Shown here piece by piece: positions 37,401 through 47,714 of a stretch of 64,000 nt of DNA (positions within the stretch are counted from its first letter, which is position 1; each line of letters opens with the position of its first letter). Source of the DNA: Butyriboletus loyo (Eukaryota > Basidiomycota > Agaricomycetes > Boletales > Boletaceae); NCBI GenBank assembly GCA_038093515.1, contig JBBPSI010000033.1:62001-126000 (forward strand), written 5' to 3'. Under the pieces are notes generated by a model. That model saw only the letters and a list, made by a program, of their open reading frames with translations, made no database searches and was not told the origin of the DNA. The position numbers and the translations under genes were made by a program.

Positions 37401-38949
37401 TCAAATGCAAAAGAGGGATAAGTGCCCATTGGGGCATAGATAGTAGAAAGATCGTAAGTCAGCCCGTGCCAGATATTGCGGAGCGTGCCCGTTTGTAAAT
37501 CCCTGTGGCATGGATGAGACAATCGTTTAAAGCCTATGCGTACACAAAACATACATGAGCACAAGTGCTTCTTTGTCGCGAACGCGACGGACGAAAGCGA
37601 GGGTACGTCCATCACGAGACAACGTAGGTCTGCTAGCGCCTCCGGGAAATGCATCAACGAGAACTTCTTCTTCCCCAAACGTCAGATTTCGTGCGAGGAT
37701 TGAATAAATACCCTTGTGAACGTCTGCCACAACGAATGATAATCAAAATCGACAAAACTATAAGTACATATCATACCTTTAGAGTACTCGAAAACACCTT
37801 CAACATCTCTGACGTTTCCTGCATATATAAGAGTATCGTCGCCTAACCAGGAAAACTGCTCATGGCCGATCTGCTGCTCGGCGTAGTCAGCCTTGGTCCA
37901 CCCTAGCGGGAGCACTCTGGAAACGAGACGCCTGCCCGAGTTTACTCGGTGCTGCTTAAGATCATGGAGGGTGGGAACACCATATTCCCATCCTTCGCCC
38001 GCACCCAAGGAACGACGGGAGAAGTACCATTTCGTAGTAATGATTTTGGTGCCCGAAGGGTGCCAACGTGCATCGGAGACCCAATTATAGGTCTCATTAG
38101 TGACGCGCACAGCTGTACATCGCAAAGGGGGTTAGATCCATTCATATTATAGTTATCCAAGCACAGACCTGCCAGTCTGCCTTCTTGTGAGAGTCGCCTC
38201 AATTTCCGTTCTTCCGTCTCTCTAACGCCTTGCGCAAGTAAACTTGCGTCATGGTCCCTTTGGGCGATTGCGTCCGCAGTCATCGCGGAGGGTGACCGAA
38301 CGTCCATTTCAGAGCAGCCACCAGCAGCCCACGGCATAAACCAGATATTGTCCACCCCAAGCCCCGCATCACTTCTGAAGGCTAGACGATCACCATCGGG
38401 AGAGAAACTGGGGTCGGCGTCGTGTGGTACCCCTGTGAGCACCGGGATGGCCATGGTTTTTGTCCAGCTCGACAAGTTTGCCTTGGAATAAGAATATGCC
38501 GGAAGACAGTAGATATCACCGGCCATATCGAATACAATATCACCAGATGTTGGGTGGACATCGAGGCGAAGCCATGTACCTTCCTCGACGTCATACACGA
38601 GGGTGCGCGGGTAGGGGAAGTCGGTGGAGATATCCCAACTGTCCTGTGGCCGCAGGGGGAAGACGTCGTCCTTGAACTCGGAAGCAGGATCATCGTAGTA
38701 TGCACCCGAGGGTGAGATCGAAGGGTACCCGACGCCTAAAATCGGCACACGCGGAACGGTGAACGCGGAGCCGCGAGACAGCAGGTATACAAGGAAGATG
38801 GTTGGGACAGAGTATTTTATTATGGTGATTAAAGATGAATTGAGTCGACTGAGTGGTGCTAAGGTATGGTGACGCTTGGCACTTGGAGCTGCAGTGAAAG
38901 GTAGCTCGCCCTTCTCCAAGGGAGAAAGTTGCTTGATATCAAGAGACAT
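34487..38949 (-). CDS. Membrane-anchored beta-propeller/amidohydrolase fusion
   Basis: Protein of roughly 1200 residues, many exons. ATG at 38949 gives a cytosolic N-terminus, one membrane span (YSVPTIFLVYLLSRGSAF), then TolB/PD40-type propeller repeats (YPSISPSGAYY; VPHDADPSFSPDGDRLAFRS; PTLSRDGRTLAFVRRVRD; YPSFAFDPSDEAILIWAAG). The C-terminal third is an amidohydrolase-superfamily metal hydrolase: IVAFVNATILTMEHGD, then PGFIDAHAHWSGTSVKYPAT with the HxH metal pair, YGVTTMH, GLMIGPRIFHTGQIIYGAS, GMTTVEHNIPVSVLYDD, RAATSDAATTFGLQESLG and SVGKLADLVIFPGG. Bacterial secreted proteins have the same domain order. Stop at 34487-34489. Substrate unknown. The orientation (propeller and enzyme outside the cytosol) is inferred from the single N-terminal span. 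Confidence 0.83.
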
Positions 38950-39480
38950 GCTTTCGGTGGAAAATCATGAGGTTAGTTCACGACGTATGGCATAGTTTTG
39001 ACTCACAAGTCTCTCTTGTTCTCCTGCGTAAACCAACCCGACGGTCACGAGCTCTTGCAGGTGGTGGGTATCAAAGTACCTTGGGCTACTCGATTCCCAC
39101 CTTGTTCACAGCCGAGCCTGAGTATCTTCCCATTACCGTAACTAGGTCAGTGATTGACGAGACAGATATACGGACCTCTTTGCCAGGTCAACGCAATACT
39201 ATCCGAGCCCAATTTCTGAGATTGGCACTGTCCAAGCCGTGGGGACATTGACATCGATGTGGAGGCCTTGGTCGACAGCCTTCAAATATTTTAGAGGACT
39301 AAAAGTTGTAGGCATCTGGCATGATTCGGATATGGAGGCGGTTCCAGCACGGCAGGATTTAGACATGGTAATGCATTCATGTGGTCGGCTTACAACTAGG
39401 GCTTGCCTTGCCTTGCCTTGCACGAAACAATACAAGCTTGCCTAGAGTGCTAGCACATGCAAACCAAGAAAATTTACAAA
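38950..39480. other. Intergenic: amidohydrolase upstream region
   Basis: 531 bases between two minus-strand genes, with no credible ORF. It should hold the promoter of the amidohydrolase gene and the 3' UTR of the small upstream gene, and it contains a short pentamer repeat at 39402-39421. Confidence 0.5.
39402..39421. repeat. (CTTGC)4 microsatellite
   Basis: Four perfect copies of CTTGC just downstream of the stop codon of the small gene on the minus strand. No function apparent. Confidence 0.85.
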
Positions 39481-40226
39481 TCAGAATAATGACGGGGCAC
39501 TTTCTGCAGCTTGTTCACCGGCTGGCGGGTTATCTTCGCTTTCTTTTGCCTCGCTCCCCGGGGATCCCCCATGTTTGGGTTCAACTGCTTCGCCGGGCGC
39601 CTCTCCGGTAGCATGCTCTTCTGTACCTTCCTTTTCGCCTTCATGTTCTTCTCCCTCTTTCACATCCTTGCTGCCAATAACAGTGGCGTTGATCCTGCAC
39701 CGACTCATCGATATCCAAGCCACAGTGGCACAAGGAAAATGGAACACGTACGTCAACGTTACATGGACCTTCTCCCCCTCTCCTTCCCCTTCGGCCTTGG
39801 GCAACTCCACCACCATGCGTTTGTGTCCTTTCCACCCAAAGCTCCCCGTTGCGAAGGTGCTCGGGACAAGGGTCGTGCTTGCCAAGAATCCAGGATCCTG
39901 ACCCTCGGGAGGGGCGGTCGTAGTAATACTCACGTGGAGAGGCACGGCACGAGACTTGAACGTAGATTGAGCCATGGATGTCTGTTGAGCATACGGTTGT
40001 TAAATACGGTGAAATTGCAAGGGAGATGATCAGACGGGCCTTGAGACGCGCTGTGCCCTTGGTGGCTTTGGCAGCGGCTTTAGCGCCCTCTGTCTTGGCC
40101 GCCTTTGAACTGCGAGTTTGACGCCTTTCGGTGATGGTATCTTCAGCTGCAGCTCGCTTCCTACCTGAAATCGGCCGTGTAATAAGTGAGAGGGACTGGA
40201 TAGGGGCATCTGTACGCACCGGCCAT
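39481..40226 (-). CDS. Small basic/acidic protein of unknown function
   Basis: Two starts are possible. The conservative one is ATG at 39975 (MAQSTFKSRAVPLHVSITTT), giving about 145 residues after removing a 57-base intron at 39695-39751 that is also open in frame. The core reads STFATGSFGWKGHKRMVVEL and VHVTLTINATVIGSKDV. The tail is rich in Glu, Gly and Ala and ends ESAPSLF. Upstream, MAGRKRAAAEDTITERRQTR and a Lys/Ala-rich stretch (40226-40220 plus 40164-40040) look like a natural nuclear-type N-terminus. They join in frame only if the intron at 39982-40039 is spliced with a GC donor, giving about 191 residues. The core feels like a conserved Agaricomycete family to me, but I cannot name a function. 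Confidence 0.5.
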
Positions 40227-40798
40227 GTTCGTGGAACAACTGTGTCAGACTGGGGGGGACAGGTACGTGGATGGGCTGTAGGGGACGTCGAATATGTACT
40301 GGGGAGATGTGTGGTTGATATGAGAGTTGGGTTGAGAGTGCTCAACAACGTCCACGCCGTGTGGACAATGGAACAATATCGCAGTAGCGAGCGTAACGTC
40401 ACGCACCACCTTGTCACCGCTCTGGCAGTCTCAGAAGAAATGGCATGGATTGATCAAAAGAACAGCATGGTAAAACTACAAGACTCCTTAGCGACAAGTC
40501 GTCCTCTATCCAGAGTGAAATCTGAAATCTTCAGTCAGCAAATGCAACACGTTCATACGCATGAAACTGACCTCCAAACAATAATGGGCGCATGTCCATC
40601 GGATCTAGAAATCAAGGGCGACCATGTGCATTCGCACCCAACCTTGTCCGGGTGCTGAACACACACCCCATCACGATCGACAGTTGTTGCAAAACACAAC
40701 AAACACCATTCCACCACCCCCACTTCGTCACCACCCCACCACCACACCCCGCCGAGCGTACCCTCGGTCGACGGGGCTCCGAAGAGCCAACCAAACCG
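40227..40798. other. Intergenic: between small gene and eRF1
   Basis: 572 bases downstream of eRF1 and upstream of the small gene, both on the minus strand. Open frames here are short and have no recognisable motifs. A C/A-rich stretch at about 40690-40750 lies near the eRF1 end, probably in its 3' UTR. Confidence 0.5.
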
Positions 40799-42404
40799 TC
40801 AGATGTCCTCGCTGTCGCTATAGAACTCGTCCTCATCATCATCCATGCTCGCGAGGTTGGTCATGTCGACCTTGTATCTCAACAAGCCTCCAATACCACC
40901 AAAACCCTTGACAAACTGGGCGCCCTCCTGGGAACGGTTGGTCACGAACTCGAGGTTAGTACCGAAATCTTTATATTTCTCGGCGAACCATTCGAGCAGA
41001 GACTGTGGCTCTTCGGCTTGCTCCATCTCCAAACCAGTAGACTTGTCAGTGAACTTCTCACGATCCTTTTCGTGGTCGCTGGAATGGACGATGCTCTCCT
41101 CTACTGTAGAGTTAGGGATAACTATTAGACAAAGACACGTCTTACCTCCAGCAGCATTTCTCAGGATATATCGTGTGACATCAAGGTTCTCCCAGACAAT
41201 GAGTGTTTCAGCGGCACCGAGTTCGAGAGCACGGAGCGTATCATCGATACCAAAGCAGTACTTGTTCGTATCCTGGCTGATTTCGTCAAAGTATTTCTGG
41301 ATGAGCTTCTTCTCCTGCACAAACTTGACGTTCGAGAGCGACTCGGCGGCAAGTTCGATGGCCTTGATATTATGTCAGTGTCCGGAATGAATAATTACGT
41401 TTAGTTTATTCACCTGGTTAAAACCATTCTCGCCGCCGTAGCTGACGTCGACAACCTTGATCACCTTGGCTGCCAAACGCGGGTCGAACATGTCACTTTG
41501 GCTGAGTTCTGTCTTGAAATCTGCACTACCAGCTAGCACAAGACCGCTGACATTGACTTTGTCGTTGGTAATGAAGTGCTGAACCGCAAGTTCAGCAACC
41601 TTGCGAACGTAGTTGTGCCGCTTCTCGTCTCGAAGACGGGAGAAACGAAGGGCAGACTGCCCACCACGGCCGTGCTTCTTGGGAAGATCGACAGTAAACT
41701 TGTGAATGACCTCGCGTGTGTTACCGGCGAGAGTACCGAAGAGGGTTCCATTTCCGTCCATCACAATGAACCCGAAACGGGAATCGGATTCAAGAAGCTC
41801 CGACAGAGCTTCAGTGTGGAACTTATTGTCACATAGATAAAGAGACCTGAGAAAGACAGGGATGCGAAGTCGATGAGTACGTAAAGTCACAGGGTATGGA
41901 AAGGGACACACGTATTGATTGGTTTGTGAGGCTCGAAGTCGAAGGAAACCTTCTTCTCCTTGCCTTCATCGGTAAGAATTGTGCCTACAAAGAGAACCAA
42001 ACCGTTCGGGGGCACACGATTGTAAAGCTTGAGACGCTGCTGGGTACTGGTGATAGCAGCGAGCACGGAGAGTCTGTTCACTCGAGACTTTATGTTGGAG
42101 GCTGTGCCATACTCTTGTGTAAGCATAGCGGATGCACGGGATATCTGGTCCTGTATCATAATAGTGGAAGTTGGGTCGGATGAGGTTACCGAGCGAAACG
42201 TTTAGACCGATCGAGATACCTTTGGGGGGATGATCAAACTGATCATGGAGGTCCCAGCTCTATAGGAACGCGCGCGTTCGATCAGCGAGTGCGGTGATAT
42301 AGGTGGCGATTCGATGGCACATACCCCCTCGCCGAGTCCAAGCTCTTGATGAGCTTCTTGACCTTCCACATCTGAATGTTCTGTTCTGCAATGTCTTGAC
42401 TCAT
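40799..42404 (-). CDS. SUP45: Eukaryotic peptide chain release factor 1
   Basis: Recognises all three stop codons and triggers peptide release with eRF3. ATG at 42404 gives [20 protein letters not shown], spliced on through [20 protein letters not shown]. The stop-codon reading motifs are intact: [14 protein letters not shown] (NIKS) and YLCDNKF (YxCxxxF). The peptidyl-transferase motif GGQ is in [13 protein letters not shown]. The C-terminal domain includes [20 protein letters not shown] and [15 protein letters not shown]. The acidic end is [10 protein letters not shown], with TGA at 40799-40801. It is head-to-head with POP7. Confidence 0.97.
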
Positions 42405-42677
42405 GCTGGGCGTGCGCTACTCGGACCAATTGCCCTTTTTTTTGGCGATTTTGTTCGTGTTTTCTTCGAGCTCTCGAGGCTGGAAGGCAGAAGAAGACAA
42501 GGAGAGGAAGAGACTGAGAAAGATGGTTTGTATGCAGATCTCGACTCCGCCTGTACTTACGATTCTGCCCATCCGAATTCCGCCCTGCCAAAGTTTTGGC
42601 CCCACTTGAGGGTGGGTCATCGTTGAATCACGTGATCGACTATAAATCATTATGCCTTTCCTTCAAGGGGCTCTTCA
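42405..42677. promoter_or_regulatory. Divergent eRF1/POP7 upstream region with E-box and TATA-like site
   Basis: 273 bases between opposite start codons. A palindromic CACGTG E-box (42629-42634, in TCACGTGA) is followed by TATAAAT at 42641-42647, about 37 bases before the POP7 ATG. CACGTG is bound by bHLH factors in fungi. Function here is inferred. Confidence 0.45.
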
Positions 42678-43445
42678 ATGGACAGTAAACGGAAGAACGA
42701 GACCAACATCAATGGAGGCGGTCGCGCAAAGAAAGCGAAAAGTAACACAGGTGGTGCAAGAAACACGAAAGAAAAAGAGACTCTACAGGTGGCGTCACGC
42801 GCTCCCGACGCGTCTGCAGATCAATCAGCACCCTACGCGCAGCCAAATCCAAATCGCCGCCCACACATCCGAAAACTCGCCCCTCCTCGTCCCTTCCCTA
42901 CCGTTTCCCCGGCATCCTCTGCCACAGGTCCACGCTCCGCCCACCATGAGGGCAAGAACAACATCTGCGTCACCCGGAAAACCAAATTAGCTGCATACCT
43001 TCGCCGCTGCAAAGCCCTACTTGTCGATGATGGTTTCAAAGAGCTTAGACTCAGCGCAATGGGCGCCGCCATCCCACATCTTGCGCTTCTGGCCGTGTCT
43101 CTCCCCCCAATCTTGCCGTGGGCAGATGATGAGGTGGATGTAGATGTGTTTACGGGTTCAGTTGAAGTACACGACGAGGTGTTGTTCGAGAGTGGGAGTG
43201 AGGCAGAAGATGGACCTCAAGAGGAATTCAGGACGAGAGTCAAATCGACGATGAACGTTATCATCCGCATTGGCCAGGGTGAAATATCAACCACCGCAGA
43301 TGACTCTGTTCGTGGTCCGGCATTGCGCACTGCCAAGAAAGTCGAAAGGCAGGCCAATAGAGGAGAGGGAGGTGCACAGCAAGAGAGTGTGCCAGAACAG
43401 ATTGTGCTTCAGGAGCCGGAACAGGACGGTATGGAAACTTGTTGA
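42678..43445 (+). CDS. POP7: RNase P/MRP subunit POP7 (Rpp20-like)
   Basis: Alba-fold RNA-binding subunit of RNase P and RNase MRP, which process tRNA and rRNA precursors. Single exon of 255 residues. A basic disordered start (MDSKRKNETNINGGGRAKKA) with Pro-rich linker precedes the Alba-like core: NICVTRKTKLAAYLRRCKAL, LSAMGAAIPHLALLAVSLPP, DVDVFTGSVEVHDEV and VKSTMNVIIRIG. A low-complexity C-terminus extends beyond the fold (about residues 195-255). It is longer than yeast Pop7, mainly through the two disordered ends. Confidence 0.82.
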   Translation: MDSKRKNETNINGGGRAKKAKSNTGGARNTKEKETLQVASRAPDASADQSAPYAQPNPNRRPHIRKLAPPRPFPTVSPASSATGPRSAHHEGKNNICVTRKTKLAAYLRRCKALLVDDGFKELRLSAMGAAIPHLALLAVSLPPILPWADDEVDVDVFTGSVEVHDEVLFESGSEAEDGPQEEFRTRVKSTMNVIIRIGQGEISTTADDSVRGPALRTAKKVERQANRGEGGAQQESVPEQIVLQEPEQDGMETC

Positions 43446-46400
43446 TTTATCATTAGTATACAAGTATCACCAAGCCTGAAGTTGCTCGACGTATACTCGA
43501 TCAATATTTCCACTGCCTATCAACCATCTCTAACTGCGATGCGGGCATGGTCGTCGCTTCGCTTGATCATGTTTTCGTTCAGGTAAGTATCCGCACCGAT
43601 TCCAGCGGAGAAGTCCCATTCACCGCTTACGACGGCTTGTCCATAAAGGAAAGACTCAAATGAAGGCATCTTTTCCGTTTGAGGGGTTTTGTTACCGTTT
43701 CAAAATTTGCACTGATGCCACCCCTCAAACATGTGTTGTCGGTTTCCTCGGGAACCGTGACCCGGGTTGAAGCGATTCTGGAGCTGCTTCTCCGAAGCAC
43801 ACTCGGTCAGCATGCTGCCCACTTGGAGGATCGATTAGATGTGCTGATTACTATCAAGGCGCCAGCTTCTGCCATATGATCGAGAGTAATTGACCTCCCT
43901 CGAGGTATTGGGCTCGCATACTGGCAAGACGAACACCTGTATGCTGTCACGCAAGTGGCATTGCTATGACCCGCAAGGAAGCAAAAACGTGCACGGAAGT
44001 ATTACTATTATTTCGGCGTGGGGATCAAGGAGCATAATGAAGTACCCTCACAGTCGGAGATGGGTGAATAGCCGCGGGGCAACATGTTCATCCCTTATTC
44101 TTATGCCTCTCTTCGCCGGTTTTCATCAAAGGAGCAAGACGGGAGGTGCTGGAGCTGAGGACACGTACAAATGGGTTACATGCCCTCGTATGCGTTGCGT
44201 TGCACTAGAGTGGGCGCACCCAACTCGCACGATGGTTTGTTCGACCTAACTTTGCCAATTCCAACGAACCTTGGTTGCTCTCTGCTGCCGCAAATGCTTA
44301 TTCAGCTAACCGTAGCTGTGCTACTTTGCTTATCGATCAACTTCATCACTTGAATGTCCGCCAGCCCACAACCCCATGTTGACCTCTTGTGGGGTGAGGA
44401 TATGCCACCGCTATTCATTCCCTGTGCACATCGCTCACGAGCAGCCTCTTTCAGACAGCCTAGAATTGACTGTCAGAATCACATACCTTCTGATGACCTA
44501 AATTCCGATATCTGGTCTGATCGATTTCGACCCGTCGCATCTCGTCCTATGCAACTAGTACGCGTCCACGTCAATTGGGCTGCTGTGGACGGCGTGCACC
44601 GTCCTTCCATTATCTAAGCAGGCGAGGATGACAAGGTGACGTAGGTCTGCCCACGGGTCTTGTCCAAAACGGCTAGAGCAGGAGAGTGCCAATTCCGTCT
44701 ATCAAGTGGCATTCACCGCTTTCATCACAGGTACCCAAGGTCCACTGTGGCACAGATATAAGCTCAAGCAAAGCCAAGAGAACAGCCAGCTCAGGAACGG
44801 CGTATCATTGCCAAGAAGGGCTCGTACCGGGTCCCGGTGTCCAGCCCTCCTTATCTGAATTGACTCATCCATCCCCGCGATTTCTGTGGGTTCCCCCTGT
44901 CAATCAAGATGAACTCCGCTTGTCGCACGCTCGTATTATATTTATGACTTAGCTCCCGCGCAAAGTATGAAATTGCCTTTTAGGAATCTTCATCATGAAT
45001 CGTTCTCTCTGTCTTATCAAACACCCCTCTGACCGTACGTTATGCCTGTTTGTAAGTACTCATGCAACGTTTGTCATCTCAATCGCTATGCGGAATGGAA
45101 CATTCGAAAGATTCGAAAGCCGATTCTTGTCCGCCCGGCAGCACCTGGAAACATGTTCGCATTGATGATATGGTACGCCGTTCCTGAGCTGGCTGTTCTC
45201 TTGGCTTTGCTTGGGCTTATATCTGTGTCATCGTTGTACCTGGATTAAGTTTAAGGGAGGTTCCAGTATCTCTCTCTGATGACTGGGGTACACCCACTAT
45301 TACATAATCAGCACTTTTATCTTTGGTGCGAAATTTCAGCCGCATCTCGCCACCTACGACGTGTTGCTTGGGGTCGCAGTGGTCGGGTCGTGGTGCGTTC
45401 CGCATGATATTTTGCGCAGCGAATCCTCAGGTGCTCACGATGACTTCTCGATAACCTCGCCAGCTCAACCCTGCTCTCAGAAGACCGCACGATTACAATA
45501 TCGGCAAAGGAAGAAGCTCGGGAATGTCCGTTTCTCGTTTGTTCTTTTTTGTTGTGGTTCAGAGTCTCACAGTCAGGGAGGCGCGCGGCAGGGAGTATGC
45601 TACTGAGTCAACACTACAACCAGCCCCTGCTCAGAAGTTCCACTCCTGTAACCTGTTTGATCGGGCTGTGGCTCGCCTATACAGCAAGTTCCGTCAAGAT
45701 CGGAGGTTGTCTTGCACCGTATCCACTGATGCCCGAGTCTGACTCCCTTGCAAAATAGATGTTACTGACATACTCTCAGTCGAGATCTCCGCCGTCGCAA
45801 GTTCATTCAACTATTAATTACTTCTAATGCAACGCCCACATTACGTCGCACAGGGTTCTCCCTCTTATTCTCATCAGATCTAGGTGCTGTCGGTTACCAC
45901 TTTCTCAGTTTTTTAAAATTGGCCATTTTGTGTAACTAATCATGATTCGGAACGATATAAAAATGTGTGACAAGAGGGGTGACGTGCCGAGCGCAGCCGA
46001 GTCGGAGTGTGAAAAGTCCCAAGTGCTTGCCGAGTCCAACAAGCGGTTTCCTTCCTTTCGAGAGTCGAGACTGCTAAGACGTGACAACGTATTCGATTTT
46101 TGCTGCCCAGATCGGGATCTCAATACAGTGTGATCTTGGCGGTGATAATCGGAGCGTGTTGGTTGTCCTATGATCAAACGTGTGGTTTTCACCCGTTCGG
46201 CCCTGTTGCTCTCCCCCTCATCCACTATCCGAGTCTGGGTGATCGAGCGTACCTGTCAGACACTCGGTGATACGCCCGCGACATCGCGCCCATAGATCAA
46301 CTCAGGGTATACTGTCCCTCGAGGCCACTACTGTAGCCCACGCTCTTGAAGATACACTCAACAGCTGCTGGTTTCCGAGGCTAACCGAGTGTAGCTGAGT

Positions 46401-47714
46401 GCTACAGACTGCTGGCCGTTGGTTCCAACTACCAACCGTTTTACTGGGCCTGGCGTTCCCGCAACGTCATTGCTTCCAAACGGGGTCACACTGACCCAAT
46501 CCAATCCATAGTCTTGCAAGTAGTGAGAGATCCGTGTGGGCACGTATGGCTAATATCCCTCACTGCAGTCCCCCGACCCATTGTCACCGCAACATTGCCA
46601 CAATACCCGGGATTGATATCTAGCAGGTGAGCTTATGCTGTTCACAGTCATTTGGAACCATAGGCGTATGCTGGCTATGTGGCGAACAAGATACAGATGA
46701 TTGAAATGGTACGCAGTAAACGTCTGGTGGCTTTGAGTTCGAGCAACTAATTCAATTGAAAGATTAACAAGTGTTCGTAAAGCCTGAATGAGAGCATGAA
46801 TGCCTATATGATGCAAAGCAATCTTGGGGGGAAGGGAAAAATATCACGGCCGAAGTAAATGATCTGAAACGATGGGTCAGTATTCAGTCGTGCAGAACGT
46901 CCCTCCAAAGGTCAGAATTAGAAATGCACCTCACCTTATCTCTCCTTCGACCCACCAAGTCAAAATGGAAAATGTATACAACAAAGATCTCAGATCGACG
47001 ATGCAATGTAAAGATACAGTGTATACTAGGCGCACTCCGCGATGCTCTAGGTTATGATAGTGGGAACGGGAGCAAAATGCGAAAAAAAGACCTGATATAT
47101 TTGTGATGAAGGCGAGTCCATACGCGGTTACAGTCGAGGAGGATGACGTACCAGGCGTATGTTGCATAAAAATCCATTAATAACAAATAGACGACCAATG
47201 ATTATGCACGAGACAAGCATCACACTTCAGAATGGCGCAAGTCAGGATTGGGGGGTTCGGTAATGCTCATGGGAGGCAGGGAAAACGTAGAGAGGTGGGT
47301 GGGGAGTGTCTAGAACTGGCTGACTGGAGTTGATGGCTAAAAATAGAGACTTCAAATATATACAACGAAAGCTGTTGGAGGCGAGATGGTGCGGGCGATT
47401 CGATTTGATTATGGGAGGTGCGGTAAAACCGGCGCAACCTAAGCGATTGCGTGTTCTCGCGAAACTGCGGACGGGACATACTCCGGTCATACGGAAACAC
47501 CTAGTGTTGGGGCATGGAGCAAGCCAGCGTGAGTGACAATTGTTGAATGATATATCAGCAGCCTTGTTCGGGCTTCGTCCGAAGAGCGAATAACAGAACG
47601 GAGCATGAGACAGTATAAAGATGCATTGAAGAGGGACGAGCGGGGCTTGGCAATCTCCGCTCTGCACTCTCCCTAGCAATCTTCAGACCACACGTGTGCG
47701 GGAGCCTCATACGC
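43446..47714. other. Gene-poor 4.3 kb region, no supported gene
   Basis: No frame longer than about 120 codons and none with a family I recognise. A few short stretches look once-coding. About 44150-44350 (+) reads LRTRTNGLHALVCVALH and SNEPWLLSAAANAYSANRSC before stops. About 46358-46620 (-) reads NPGYCGNVAVTMGRGTAV in one frame and DWVSVTPFGSNDVAGTPGPV in another. These may be decayed genes or chance. No terminal repeats, transposase motifs or tRNA boxes were found by eye. Confidence 0.45.

Noticed and set aside
39641..40417. 258-codon minus-strand frame overlapping the small gene
   Set aside because: Its N-terminal part coincides with the basic exon, but the rest is a shifted frame of the MAQST core without protein-like composition. 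Kept only as a finding about splicing.
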